64,000 nucleotides of DNA. It comes from Glaciimonas sp. PCH181. Its GTDB lineage: Bacteria; Pseudomonadota; Gammaproteobacteria; Burkholderiales; Burkholderiaceae_D. Shown here piece by piece: positions 16,979 to 25,520 of the stretch (position 1 is the first letter of the stretch; each line of letters opens with the position of its first letter). The DNA lies in the NCBI RefSeq assembly GCF_003056055.1, contig NZ_PYFP01000002.1, positions 930,001 to 994,000 of the forward strand, in the 5' to 3' direction. The notes under the pieces were generated by a model. The model saw only the letters and a list, made by a program, of their open reading frames with translations. It was not told the DNA's origin and made no database searches. The position numbers and the translations under genes were made by a program.

Positions 16979-17084
16979 TGTCGGCTGACCATCATTGAAA
17001 GACCAGAAGTCTACCCGTTCACCTTGATGCAGGCGATTAACCCGCCAAGGCCAACCAGCGGCGACCTAACCTTACCTCTCGCGT

Positions 17085-17101
17085 GTTAATGCAACAGAAC
17101 C
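17085..17101. repeat. Solitary IS6-type terminal repeat
   Basis: GTTAATGCAACAGAACC resembles the right terminal repeat of copies 1 and 2 (GTTAATGCGACGGAACC, two differences) but no transposase adjoins it. It lies between IS copy 3 and the class II aldolase gene and may be the remains of a deleted element. Confidence 0.4.
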
Positions 17102-17136
17102 AGAAATAATTATGAAACTTCAATAACACAGTAGAA

Positions 17137-17934
17137 CTAGTCGCGATATGAAAGATCAAGTCGATCCAACTTGCGTAGCAGTGAAGGCCATTCGCGCGCA
17201 ACAGGATTTTTAAGATCATTGACCCATTGTGCATTAGTTAATATAGCAACTTCCGCCGTGGAAATTGACAGGCGCTGTCCGCTAGCTTGTGCCAGTAGTT
17301 GGCTACGCGCCGACTTTTCCAGGTAAAACATTTCGACGAAAGCATGGCCAACTGTCTTTCCGACTGTCAACGTACCGTGATTGCGGAAGATGAGCGCCGC
17401 ATGTTGTTTGAGATTGACGACGATGCGATTGCGCTCTTCCGTCGATAGGGCAATGCCTTCGTAATCATGGTAACCAATTCGGCCATGGAAACGCATTGCA
17501 TGCTGAGTCATTGGCAACAGACCATCCTGGCACATTGAAAGCGCCATTCCTGCCTCGGTATGCAGGTGCAGGATAGCTCCCGCATCTTCACGCGCCATAT
17601 GAATGGCTCCAAGAATGACAAAACCAGGTGCGTTGGGTCGATAAAAACTTTCACCGATCAAATTACCGTCCAGATCAATCTTGACTAGATTAGAGGCAGT
17701 GATCTCATCGAACGCCAAGCCGAGTGGGTTAATGAGAAAATGATGTTCAGGTCCTGGAACACGGGCTGAGATATGGCTGTAGATCAGATCATCCCAGCCA
17801 AACATCGCACACAAGCGATAGGCTGCGGCCAAATCGATACGAACTTGCCGTTCTTCGGGGCTGATGTTGCCAGCACTTATAGCGTGACCCGCCGGTAGCT
17901 CGAAACTATTAAAGCTGATATTGGCGCTTGACAT
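17137..17934 (-). CDS. Class II aldolase/adducin family protein
   Basis: 265 residues. The start at 17934 is preferred over an ATG 12 bp upstream because GGAG is correctly spaced before it. The metal-binding His residues are in ILHLHTEAGMALSM near 120 and FRNHGTLTVGKTVGHAF near 188, as in fuculose/ribulose phosphate aldolases and related decarboxylases. The N-terminal SHISARVPGPEHHFLINPLG segment is the usual substrate loop. It is the last gene of a four-gene operon with an FMN hydroxyacid dehydrogenase, an MFS importer and an FAH-family enzyme. It may cleave or decarboxylate a small hydroxy- or oxoacid; the exact reaction is unknown. Confidence 0.88.
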   Translation of the reverse strand: MSSANISFNSFELPAGHAISAGNISPEERQVRIDLAAAYRLCAMFGWDDLIYSHISARVPGPEHHFLINPLGLAFDEITASNLVKIDLDGNLIGESFYRPNAPGFVILGAIHMAREDAGAILHLHTEAGMALSMCQDGLLPMTQHAMRFHGRIGYHDYEGIALSTEERNRIVVNLKQHAALIFRNHGTLTVGKTVGHAFVEMFYLEKSARSQLLAQASGQRLSISTAEVAILTNAQWVNDLKNPVAREWPSLLRKLDRLDLSYRD

Positions 17935-17952
17935 AGCATTCTCCATTGGATT

Positions 17953-19116
17953 TTACAATTTTCTACTGACCGGAAACGTACCTGGCATCAGCAGATCTTG
18001 ATTAACTTTTTTCACATCCGAGACGCCACAAAACGCCATGGTCAAATCCAGTTCATTGCGTAGGATAGAGAGACTTTTTGCCACACCTTTTTCGCCCATT
18101 GCACCCAGGCCATAGAGATAGGAGCGACCAACGTAAACACCCTTTGCGCCAAGGGCCAATGCCTTGAGAATATCCTGGCCTGTCCGGATGCCGCTATCCA
18201 TGTGTACTTCAATACGATGACCAACCGATGCCACGATATCGGGCAATACCGTAATCGCCGATGGCGCACCATCAAGCTGGCGGCCGCCATGATTGGATAC
18301 GATCACGGCGTCGGCACCGCAATCGGCTGCCATGCGCGCATCATCGACGTCCATAATGCCCTTGAGGATGAGTTTTCCATGCCAGAGCCGTCTTAGCCAC
18401 TTGACATCGTCCCAGGACAGCGAGGGGTCGAATTGATCCGAAACCCAGGCAGCAAAGGAGGACATATCTGCAATACCATCAACATGGCCGATGATATTTC
18501 CAAAGCCGCGACGCTTGGTGCGCAGCATGCCCATGCACCAACGGGGCTTGGTCATCATGTTGCACACGTTGGCCGCAGTTAGCCGGGGTGGCGCCGAAAG
18601 CTGATTCTTTAAGTCTTTGTGCCGCTGTCCCTGTATTTGCAAGTCCAGGGTCAGTACCAGCGCAGCGCAATGCGCCGCTTTCGCACGTTCAAGTAACTGC
18701 ACGATGAATTTACGATTGCGCATAATGTAGAGCTGGAACCAGAATGGCTTGCTGGTGTGCGCGGCAACTTCCTCGATCGAGCAAATACTGACCGTCGACA
18801 ATGTGAACGGAACCCCGAAACGCTCTGCCGCCCTTGCTGCCAAAATCTCACCATCGGCATGCTGCATGCCAGCCAATCCTGTTGGCGCCAGGGCAACCGG
18901 CATCGTTACCGCCTGCCCGACCATGCTCGATTTGAGTGAGCGATTGGCGATATTGACCGCGACCCGCTGCCGGAATTGAATGCCGGAGAAATCCGTCGTA
19001 TTGGCTCGGTATGTCGACTCAGTCCAGGAACCGGAATCGACATAGTCATAAAACATGCGTGGCACACGTTCCTTCGCGAGGACACGGAGATCTTCAATGC
19101 TGGTAATGATTGACAT
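17953..19116 (-). CDS. FMN-dependent alpha-hydroxyacid dehydrogenase
   Basis: 387 residues of the L-lactate dehydrogenase/glycolate oxidase family, which oxidises an L-2-hydroxyacid to the 2-oxoacid. The FMN barrel shows ALAPTGLAGMQHADGE near 77 and LILKGIMDVDDARMA near 249. The signature SNHGGRQLDGAPSAI near 275 holds the catalytic His and Arg. GAKGVYVGRSYLYGLGAMG lies near 327. Length equals LldD. It is 12 bp after the MFS transporter and 18 bp before the aldolase. The substrate could be L-lactate or a larger hydroxyacid imported by the MFS protein. Confidence 0.9.
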   Translation of the reverse strand: MSIITSIEDLRVLAKERVPRMFYDYVDSGSWTESTYRANTTDFSGIQFRQRVAVNIANRSLKSSMVGQAVTMPVALAPTGLAGMQHADGEILAARAAERFGVPFTLSTVSICSIEEVAAHTSKPFWFQLYIMRNRKFIVQLLERAKAAHCAALVLTLDLQIQGQRHKDLKNQLSAPPRLTAANVCNMMTKPRWCMGMLRTKRRGFGNIIGHVDGIADMSSFAAWVSDQFDPSLSWDDVKWLRRLWHGKLILKGIMDVDDARMAADCGADAVIVSNHGGRQLDGAPSAITVLPDIVASVGHRIEVHMDSGIRTGQDILKALALGAKGVYVGRSYLYGLGAMGEKGVAKSLSILRNELDLTMAFCGVSDVKKVNQDLLMPGTFPVSRKL

Positions 19117-19128
19117 TTTTTTGACAGG

Positions 19129-20496
19129 TTATTTGGAGGCTGTTTGGAGCAATAAATCTTCTGCCCTAGACTCATTAAACATCGACTTAGAGGTGCCGAC
19201 TAGCACTGCAATACCGCCTGCAAAAAGCAACCCAGCCATTAGGTATAGACCGCTGGTAAAGTTGCCAGTACTCGTCTTGGCCCATCCCATCAGGGTCGGG
19301 CTAACGAAACCGCCGAGGAGCGCCAGACTGTTGATCATTGCAATGCCGCCGGCGGCGGCTGAACTGGAAAGATACGATGTCGGAATCGCCCAGAATACCG
19401 GCATGCCGGCAAATATCGTGGCGGTTGCCAAGGACAGGGCTGCAAGCGACAGGATCAAGTTGTTCGTGGTGAGGGCGATCATGATCAGACCGCAGCCACC
19501 TACAATGGTGCAGAAAGCGAGGTGCCAACGTCGCTCCATCTTCAAGTCAGAATGTCGGCCAATGAGGACCATGCCTGCGGCACCAAAACCATAGGGGATC
19601 ATCGAATAAAGGCCAATCGAAAGGCTGTCGGTTACGCCAGTGCCCTTGATAATCGTAGGTAGCCAAAAACTGACGGCGTAAACGCCGCAGATGATAGTAA
19701 AATAAATAAAGGAAAACAGATAGACACGCGGATCCTTAAGTGCTTGGTTAAAAGAGCGTTCGGACTGCCCTGCCTTGATGACGCGATCCAAGGCTAGCAT
19801 GTGATTGATGACTCCCTTTTGACGAGCGCTCAGCCACGATGCATTCTCTGGTTTGTCAACCAAAAACACTGGAACCAGCAAGCCCAGAAGAACCGTTGGT
19901 GCTCCTTGCAGCAGGAACATCCACTGCCACCCGTGCATTCCAAGCATCCCCTCCATGTCATTCATGATCCAGCCAGAAATTGGACCACCGAGTACGCCAG
20001 CGACCGGCACCGCGCTCATGAAGACCGCAATAATACGGGCCCGACGCGAGCCTGGATACCACAACGTCAGATAAAAAATAATACCTGGTAAAAATCCTGC
20101 TTCGAATGCGCCGAGCAAGAAACGCAGAATATAGAAAATCATCGGGGTCGATACAAATAGCATCGACATGGAGATCAGGCCCCAGCAAATCATGATGCGC
20201 ATCATGGTTTTGCGCACACCAATTTTGACCAGAATCAGATTACTCGGAACTTCAAATAAAAAATAGCCGGCAAAAAAAATCCCGGCACCGAGGCCATAGA
20301 CGGCATCACTAAAACCCAAATCCCCCTTCATCTGCAATTGGGCAAAGCCAACGTTGATCCGATCCAGGTACGCCATCATGTAGCAGATGAACAGGAATAA
20401 GATCAAGCGCCAATTTACCTTGCGGTATGTCTGCGCAACTTCGTCAGTCGTATAATGCGATTGCTTTTGTAAGGGAAGATCTAGGATAGCGCTCAT
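19129..20496 (-). CDS. MFS transporter, anion:cation symporter type
   Basis: 455 residues with about twelve hydrophobic membrane segments. The first loop reads YLDRINVGFAQLQMKGDLGFSD, the typical start of the ACS family (tartrate, hexuronate, phthalate and hydroxyacid importers). GAFEAGFLPGIIFYLTLWYPGSRRAR near residue 130 is the family signature. A central cytoplasmic loop of about 50 residues separates the halves. It probably imports the organic acid metabolised by the neighbouring enzymes. FAH lies 139 bp upstream and the dehydrogenase 12 bp downstream. Confidence 0.92.
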   Translation of the reverse strand: MSAILDLPLQKQSHYTTDEVAQTYRKVNWRLILFLFICYMMAYLDRINVGFAQLQMKGDLGFSDAVYGLGAGIFFAGYFLFEVPSNLILVKIGVRKTMMRIMICWGLISMSMLFVSTPMIFYILRFLLGAFEAGFLPGIIFYLTLWYPGSRRARIIAVFMSAVPVAGVLGGPISGWIMNDMEGMLGMHGWQWMFLLQGAPTVLLGLLVPVFLVDKPENASWLSARQKGVINHMLALDRVIKAGQSERSFNQALKDPRVYLFSFIYFTIICGVYAVSFWLPTIIKGTGVTDSLSIGLYSMIPYGFGAAGMVLIGRHSDLKMERRWHLAFCTIVGGCGLIMIALTTNNLILSLAALSLATATIFAGMPVFWAIPTSYLSSSAAAGGIAMINSLALLGGFVSPTLMGWAKTSTGNFTSGLYLMAGLLFAGGIAVLVGTSKSMFNESRAEDLLLQTASK

Positions 20497-20635
20497 TTTT
20501 GTCTCGAATTTTTATATTGTTATTACTAATCTGTGGTGCATGCCATAACAGTTACCGCTCGTATGCTCAGGTATTGCATAGCTAGTTCGGCCCATGTACG
20601 GTGCGCGGTTAAACAGGCTGTATTTTCAGGCAGTG

Positions 20636-21496
20636 TCAATCATGGACAGATACCTCCGTTGCCACGATGCGCTGGCGTTGTGAACCAAGGCCAGTGATCC
20701 CCAGTTGCACGATATCGCTTGGTTTGAGCCAGACTGGCACCGGTTTAATGCCCATTCCAACACCCGGTGGCGTGCCAGTAATGATCACATCGCCCGGCTG
20801 CAGTGTCATGTATCGGCTGCAATAGGAGATGATTTGTCTAACACTAAAAATCATCTTCGATGTATTGCCCGTTTGCATGCGCTTGCCATTTACATCCAGC
20901 CACAAATCAAGATTCTGCGGATCTATGACTTCATCTTTTGTGACCAGCCACGGACCGACCGGCCCAAATGAGTCGCAACCTTTACCCTTGTCCCATTGTG
21001 ATGACTGGAATTGGAAGGCACGCTCAGATACATCGTTGACTACGCAATAGCCAGCCACATAATCAAGCGCCTCAGCCTCCAAAACATTACGTGCCTGCGT
21101 GCCGATAATGATTCCCAATTCGACTTCCCAATCGAGCTTGGTAGAGTCTAGGGGCTCGACAATATCGTCGTTGGGTCCGCTGATGCAGCTGGTAGCCTTC
21201 AAAAAGATGATCGGCTCCGTAGGAATCGCCAAACCGGCCTCTTCTGCATGATCAAGATAGTTCAGACCAATCGCGATGAATTTTGGGATATCCCGCACCG
21301 GCGCACCCAATCGTGGCCTGCCCTCGACTAAAGGCAATGAACGGGGATCGAGTTTAGCCAGTACGGCCAGCTTGTCTCCAGCAAGTTGGTCTGGGGTCAA
21401 ATCTGCGATCAGGCCAGATAAATCGCGTAGCTCACCATCGGGGCCGATCAGTCCTGGCTGCTCTTTGCCAATACGACCATATCTACATAGTTTCAT
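20636..21496 (-). CDS. Fumarylacetoacetate hydrolase (FAH) family protein
   Basis: 286 residues from the ATG at 21496 (MKLCRYGRIGKEQPGLIG, the usual N-terminus); the ribosome site is weak. The FAH fold shows IPKFIAIGLNYLDHAEE near 69 and the metal site in LDWEVELGIIIGTQARN near 126. Further on are NDVSERAFQFQSSQWDKGKGCDSFGPVGPW near 153 and GDVIITGTPPGVGMG near 234. Relatives hydrolyse C-C bonds of acylpyruvates or decarboxylate/hydrate oxoacids. It opens the cluster B operon, divergent from the GntR regulator at 22080. The precise reaction cannot be named. Confidence 0.9.
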   Translation of the reverse strand: MKLCRYGRIGKEQPGLIGPDGELRDLSGLIADLTPDQLAGDKLAVLAKLDPRSLPLVEGRPRLGAPVRDIPKFIAIGLNYLDHAEEAGLAIPTEPIIFLKATSCISGPNDDIVEPLDSTKLDWEVELGIIIGTQARNVLEAEALDYVAGYCVVNDVSERAFQFQSSQWDKGKGCDSFGPVGPWLVTKDEVIDPQNLDLWLDVNGKRMQTGNTSKMIFSVRQIISYCSRYMTLQPGDVIITGTPPGVGMGIKPVPVWLKPSDIVQLGITGLGSQRQRIVATEVSVHD

Positions 21497-21661
21497 TATT
21501 AATGATTCGTCCATTAAAATTATAAAATTGTCCTGTTGGCGATACGCTGGCCACAATTTTTACAATAAGCAAAAATTCGAATTGGACAAGCACAGGCGTT
21601 ACGCCGCCGGGCACCTCAAACATGCTAAAGAATTCTGACATGCGCTCTTCTCATATGGTAC

Positions 21662-21678
21662 TACCGGTCATACCAGTA
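21662..21678. promoter_or_regulatory. Operator-like palindrome TACCGGTCATACCAGTA
   Basis: Seven-base arms TACCGGT/ACCAGTA (one mismatch) around CAT. The pattern of GGT-N3-ACC matches FadR/LldR-type GntR operators. It lies between the FAH operon and the GntR gene, 166 bp before the FAH start. Confidence 0.55.
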
Positions 21679-21761
21679 ATATACACTTATTTAAAAGTAT
21701 TGCGAGCTTAGTTCGACGCCGCCCGATTCATGTTCAATATCGGACGCAATTCGCTTTCACT

Positions 21762-21986
21762 TTGGCATTAAAAAATCGATTACATTGGTGCCTTGACGTG
21801 ACGTTCAATGAAGACGCTTGTCGCTTCCGCACTGGCAACGCCGCCGGGAGTTTCAACGCCCTCAGAAAAAATCTCATGAATTTGTTAAAGGTGACCGCAT
21901 CACGTAGGTTGACGGTGGCAAAGAAACATGATCTCGCTTCCTTTAAGAAACGTTGCGTAAATAAAGTGCTTGGCGTACATGTTTAG
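21762..21986 (+). pseudogene. ISAs1-family transposase, C-terminal remnant
   Basis: 75 codons read LALKNRLHWCLDVTFNEDAC, then RFRTGNAAGSFNALRKNLMN and LLK. This is the characteristic C-terminal segment of ISAs1-type DDE transposases (consensus I-E-N-x-L-H-W-x-L-D-V-x-F-x-E-D). The upstream part of the gene is absent. It fills most of the 580-bp space between FAH and the GntR gene, so the original divergent promoter region was disturbed or extended by this insertion. Confidence 0.75.
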
Positions 21987-22079
21987 TTTGAGCAATTGCC
22001 ATGGGTGCAGTTAGTATTTGGGGCCACCCAGCCTTTGCGTAAGCTAAAATACAGCAACTGTCGATCAGAATATAAAATA

Positions 22080-22775
22080 ATGAAACTCGTTAAGCAGACC
22101 GTGGCACAACACACGGTAGAAATAATTCAAGAAGGTATTAAAACAGGAACGTATCCGGTTGGACAGGCGCTGCCTGGGCAACGCGTACTAGCGAAAGAAT
22201 TAGGAGTCGGCAGACAGGCAATCCGGGAAGCCATCTCAGCACTGGAAGGATTGGGTTACCTTACGGTGGAAGCGGGGCGAGGCATGTTCGTAGTCGAACC
22301 AGAAGCATCAGGCTCACGCTGGCGCTTTGCTTCCCAATACACAATCGAGGACGTCTATGCAGTGCGCACCGCGCTGGAATCGCTGTCGGTACAACTTATT
22401 GCAGTAAAAGTACCACTCGCAAAAATCAATTGCCTAGATACGCTGGTCAATCAACTCGAAGCTGCGGTCGATGACAGTGACCTGCCAGCGATGATCAAGG
22501 CTGACAGTCAATTCCATCGCAAACTGGCTGAACTGTCAGGTAACCCATTGTTGCTGGAAATCCTTGATACATTTAACATGGTCATGACCGAGAGCAAAAA
22601 CATTGCATTTCTTGATACTCCGGAGACGAACCATCGATCCGTCGTCGCCGAACATCGCTCCATTGTCGTCTCATTAAAGGCAAAAGATCCGGAAGCAGCC
22701 AGTCGTGACATTAAGGCACACATTCTGAATGCCCAAAAACGCGCCCATCGTGTGCGCAGGAAAAACGTACTCTGA
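22080..22775 (+). CDS. GntR-family regulator, FCD (FadR/LldR) subfamily
   Basis: 231 residues from ATG 22080 (MKLVKQTVAQHTVEIIQEGI); an upstream in-frame ATG at 21996 would add unrelated residues derived from the IS remnant. The winged helix is GTYPVGQALPGQRVLAKELGVGRQAIREAISALEGLGYLTVEAGRGMFVV. The FCD domain has YAVRTALESLSVQLIA and ADSQFHRKLAELSGNPLLLEILD. It is divergent from the FAH-MFS-dehydrogenase-aldolase operon, with a FadR-type palindrome between. It probably represses that operon until a hydroxyacid or oxoacid is present. Confidence 0.92.
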   Translation: MKLVKQTVAQHTVEIIQEGIKTGTYPVGQALPGQRVLAKELGVGRQAIREAISALEGLGYLTVEAGRGMFVVEPEASGSRWRFASQYTIEDVYAVRTALESLSVQLIAVKVPLAKINCLDTLVNQLEAAVDDSDLPAMIKADSQFHRKLAELSGNPLLLEILDTFNMVMTESKNIAFLDTPETNHRSVVAEHRSIVVSLKAKDPEAASRDIKAHILNAQKRAHRVRRKNVL

Positions 22776-22881
22776 CATCAATCGCAGTAAATCTGCAAAC
22801 AAAGGGGTGTTGTTGCACGGATATCGTTCTAGTTAAGGCCCCGCTTTTCAAAAGAGTTTCAAGGGGCTATGCTTTAATTGT

Positions 22882-22900
22882 GGACGGAGTTTGTCCGTCC
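22882..22900. other. Hairpin GGACGGA-5-TCCGTCC
   Basis: A perfect 7-bp stem with a 5-base loop between the GntR gene and IS copy 4. There is no T-run, so it is not a convincing terminator; it could be a target or attenuator structure. Confidence 0.3.
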
Positions 22901-22912
22901 GGCAGGTTCTAT

Positions 22913-23568
22913 GGTTTTGTCGCAATACGGCAGCCATGTTAGGCTTGTTCGATGCGCACTGATCAAAAACCGATGAACTAAACTCTGTGCCGTGTTTTCA
23001 AGCGGCTGCACTATCCGATTGAAGTGATGCTGGTTTGCGTGCGCTGGTACGTGGCGTACCCGCTGAGCTTGCGACATCTGGAAGAGATGATGGCCGAACG
23101 TGGCGTAGCGGTCGATCATTCGAACATTCACCGGTGGGCCATCAAAATGCTGCCCGTGCTCGCCGCTATTTGCCGTCGGCGCAAGCGTCCGGTCGGCACG
23201 AGCTGGAGAATGGACGAAACTTACATAAAGGTCGCGGGTCAGTGGAAATACCTTTACCGGGCCGTTGACAAGACCGGCGATACCGTTGATTTTCTGCTGC
23301 GCGCCAATCAAAGTACCTCAACAATATCGTCGAGCAAGACCACCGGGCCGTCAAACGCGTCACGCGACCGATGCTCGGTTTCAAGACCTTTCGCTGCGCC
23401 CGAATTATCATCGCGGGGATTGAATCCATGCATATGATTCGCAAGGGTCAACTCGCAGACATCAAAGACCCAACTTCGTCGGCAGCCACTCAGTTCTACT
23501 CACTGGCATTCTGATCGCCGCCGATTCCGTAGAGATGTTTCGTCTCATTGCGCTATCGCGACAAAACC
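22913..23568 (+). mobile_element. Defective IS6-family element, copy 4 (656 bp)
   Basis: Ends are GGTTTTGTCGCAATACGG and the complement of GGTTTTGTCGCGATAGCG. The sequence is almost the same as copy 3 in opposite orientation, including the same internal deletion. Cluster B with its regulator lies between the two copies. Confidence 0.85.
22952..23514 (+). pseudogene. IS6-family transposase with internal deletion and early stop, copy 4
   Basis: It carries the same deletion after VDFLLRANQ as copy 3, losing the second catalytic Asp region. In addition a TAA interrupts the N-terminus (MRTDQKPMN-stop) where copy 3 reads MSQTLCRVF. It is not functional. The shared deletion shows that both copies derive from one already defective element. 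Confidence 0.88.
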
Positions 23569-23591
23569 TGTCGCTCGGCCGCCGCTTATTT

Positions 23592-25481
23592 TTAAAGGAA
23601 GCCAGTCGAAATCCAGGGCACGCTGGCAATGACCACCAGTGCCACGACAAGCGCGCCGAGATAAGGCCAGACACGACGTACTGCGAGCCCCGGATTCACC
23701 TTACCAATCGCGCAGGCGGCATAGAAACCGACTCCGAACGGTGGTGCGAACAATCCTAGTCCCATCGCGAAAATCACGACCATTGCGTAATGGACTTCGT
23801 TGATGCCGACTGCGCGCGCAATTGGGAACAGCAACGGTCCGAACAGCACGATCGCCGGGATGCCTTCCAAAAAGCTGCCAAGGAGGATGAAGGCCAATAC
23901 CGACACCGCCATGAAACCGACCTTCCCACCTGGCATCGCCGTCATCAATTCGGCAAGCTGACCGGAGAAACCGGACTGGGTCAGTGCCCACGCCATAGCG
24001 GTAGCCGCGCCGATGATAATCAGAATCGCACCCGAGAGTGATGCGCTCTCGACTAAAATTGGATACAGTCGACTCCATTCAAACTTGCGATAAACCAGGA
24101 GCCCTATGATGAAGGTGTAGGCAACGCCGATCGTCGAGACTTCGGTAGCGGTCGCAGCGCCTTCGACCACCGCAGTGCGGATCACGAACGGTAAGGCAAT
24201 CGCCGGCAACGCATATATCAGCGCCTTGAAGATATCTTGGCGGGATGCTTTCTTCACGCCTTGCACGTTTTCGCCGCGGCTCTTGAAAAAAATAACGAAG
24301 GCCATCGCAATGGCACCAACCACCGCCGGCATAAAACCACCTGTAAACAGTGCTGCAATCGATACGCCCGTTACCGAGCCGATGGTGATCAATACCAGGC
24401 TGGGAGGAATCGTTTCCGACATCGCGCCGGACGCGCTCAGCATCGCTACCAGTTCACCTTCGTCGGCCCCGCGTTTTTTCATCTCCGGAAACAGCGCAGG
24501 AGCAACCGCAGCAAAGTCCGCGATCTTCGAGCCGGAAATGCCGGACACCAGGTAGATTGCGCCAATCAGCACATAGGAAAGTCCGCCGCGCACATGGCCA
24601 ACCAGCGTGGTCAGGAAACGAATCATAGCTGCCGCCATGCCCATCGCCTCGATCAGCGCGCCCAGCATCACGAATAGAGGCACTGCTAGCAGAATCAGGT
24701 TCGACATCCCTTCATCCATGCGTCCCACCACAATCACCAGTGGAGCGCCCGTCATAGTCACAAGGTAGGCGATCGTCGACATGCCGAACGCTACCATGAT
24801 GGGCACCGCAATCGCCACCAGAAAACTGACACAAATAACAAAAAACAAGATCAGGCTCAGGTTGCCCATCTGCATGAACATCGGTTTGCCTAGCAACAGC
24901 AGCGTGGCTAAGCCTCCGACCGTCATAGCAGAAATGAGGAAATGCGACAGCTTCGCCTTCTCCATCAGACGCGACACGATGATAACCAGCATTAATACAG
25001 CGCCCACCAGGATTGCGCCAACCCGGAATGAATTATGAATCTCCAAAGCAGGCGTAGTGACCAGCCACTCGTCATGGGCGTACTCCCAGGCCGGTCCGAT
25101 CAGGAGAAACATGAACGACAGAATGACCACATTGCCGAATGTCTCGAAGAAAATGCGTTTTTCGGTCGGCATATTGGCCAGGAATGTGGTTAGGCGCATA
25201 TGTTCGTTGCGGCGTAATGCAATCACTGCGCCCAGCATCGCGAGCCAGATGAAGAGCAGGGATGCAAGCTCATCCCCCCAGGTCAGCGGGTCATGCAACA
25301 CATACCGGAAGAATACATTCGTCAGCAGCAGACAGATTTCCATCACCAGCAGAAAAGCAGCGGTGAGTTCGGTGAACCATTTCACGCAACCTTCCAGCAG
25401 ATAGCCGAATCGTTGGGCACCGGCTATCTCGCAAGACGAAGAAATCGGCGGAGCGCCTGTTGTTTCAGTCAAAAAAGTCAT
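23592..25481 (-). CDS. TRAP transporter, fused small and large membrane subunits (DctQM)
   Basis: 629 residues. The first 175 or so form a DctQ domain with four membrane segments and the typical LTWGDELASLLFIWLAMLGAVIALRRNEHMRL. The remainder is DctM with about a dozen segments and motifs such as VPLFVMLGALIEAMGMAAAMI, GSKIADFAAVAPALFPEMKKRG and SGAMSETIPPSLVLITIG. Fused QM proteins are known. It would use a sodium gradient to import a carboxylate delivered by the DctP protein upstream. The gene ends just beside IS copy 4. Confidence 0.93.
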   Translation of the reverse strand: MTFLTETTGAPPISSSCEIAGAQRFGYLLEGCVKWFTELTAAFLLVMEICLLLTNVFFRYVLHDPLTWGDELASLLFIWLAMLGAVIALRRNEHMRLTTFLANMPTEKRIFFETFGNVVILSFMFLLIGPAWEYAHDEWLVTTPALEIHNSFRVGAILVGAVLMLVIIVSRLMEKAKLSHFLISAMTVGGLATLLLLGKPMFMQMGNLSLILFFVICVSFLVAIAVPIMVAFGMSTIAYLVTMTGAPLVIVVGRMDEGMSNLILLAVPLFVMLGALIEAMGMAAAMIRFLTTLVGHVRGGLSYVLIGAIYLVSGISGSKIADFAAVAPALFPEMKKRGADEGELVAMLSASGAMSETIPPSLVLITIGSVTGVSIAALFTGGFMPAVVGAIAMAFVIFFKSRGENVQGVKKASRQDIFKALIYALPAIALPFVIRTAVVEGAATATEVSTIGVAYTFIIGLLVYRKFEWSRLYPILVESASLSGAILIIIGAATAMAWALTQSGFSGQLAELMTAMPGGKVGFMAVSVLAFILLGSFLEGIPAIVLFGPLLFPIARAVGINEVHYAMVVIFAMGLGLFAPPFGVGFYAACAIGKVNPGLAVRRVWPYLGALVVALVVIASVPWISTGFL

Positions 25482-25520
25482 GAGTTTTTCCTAAATCGCT
25501 TGGCGCGTCAGGCCAGCTTG

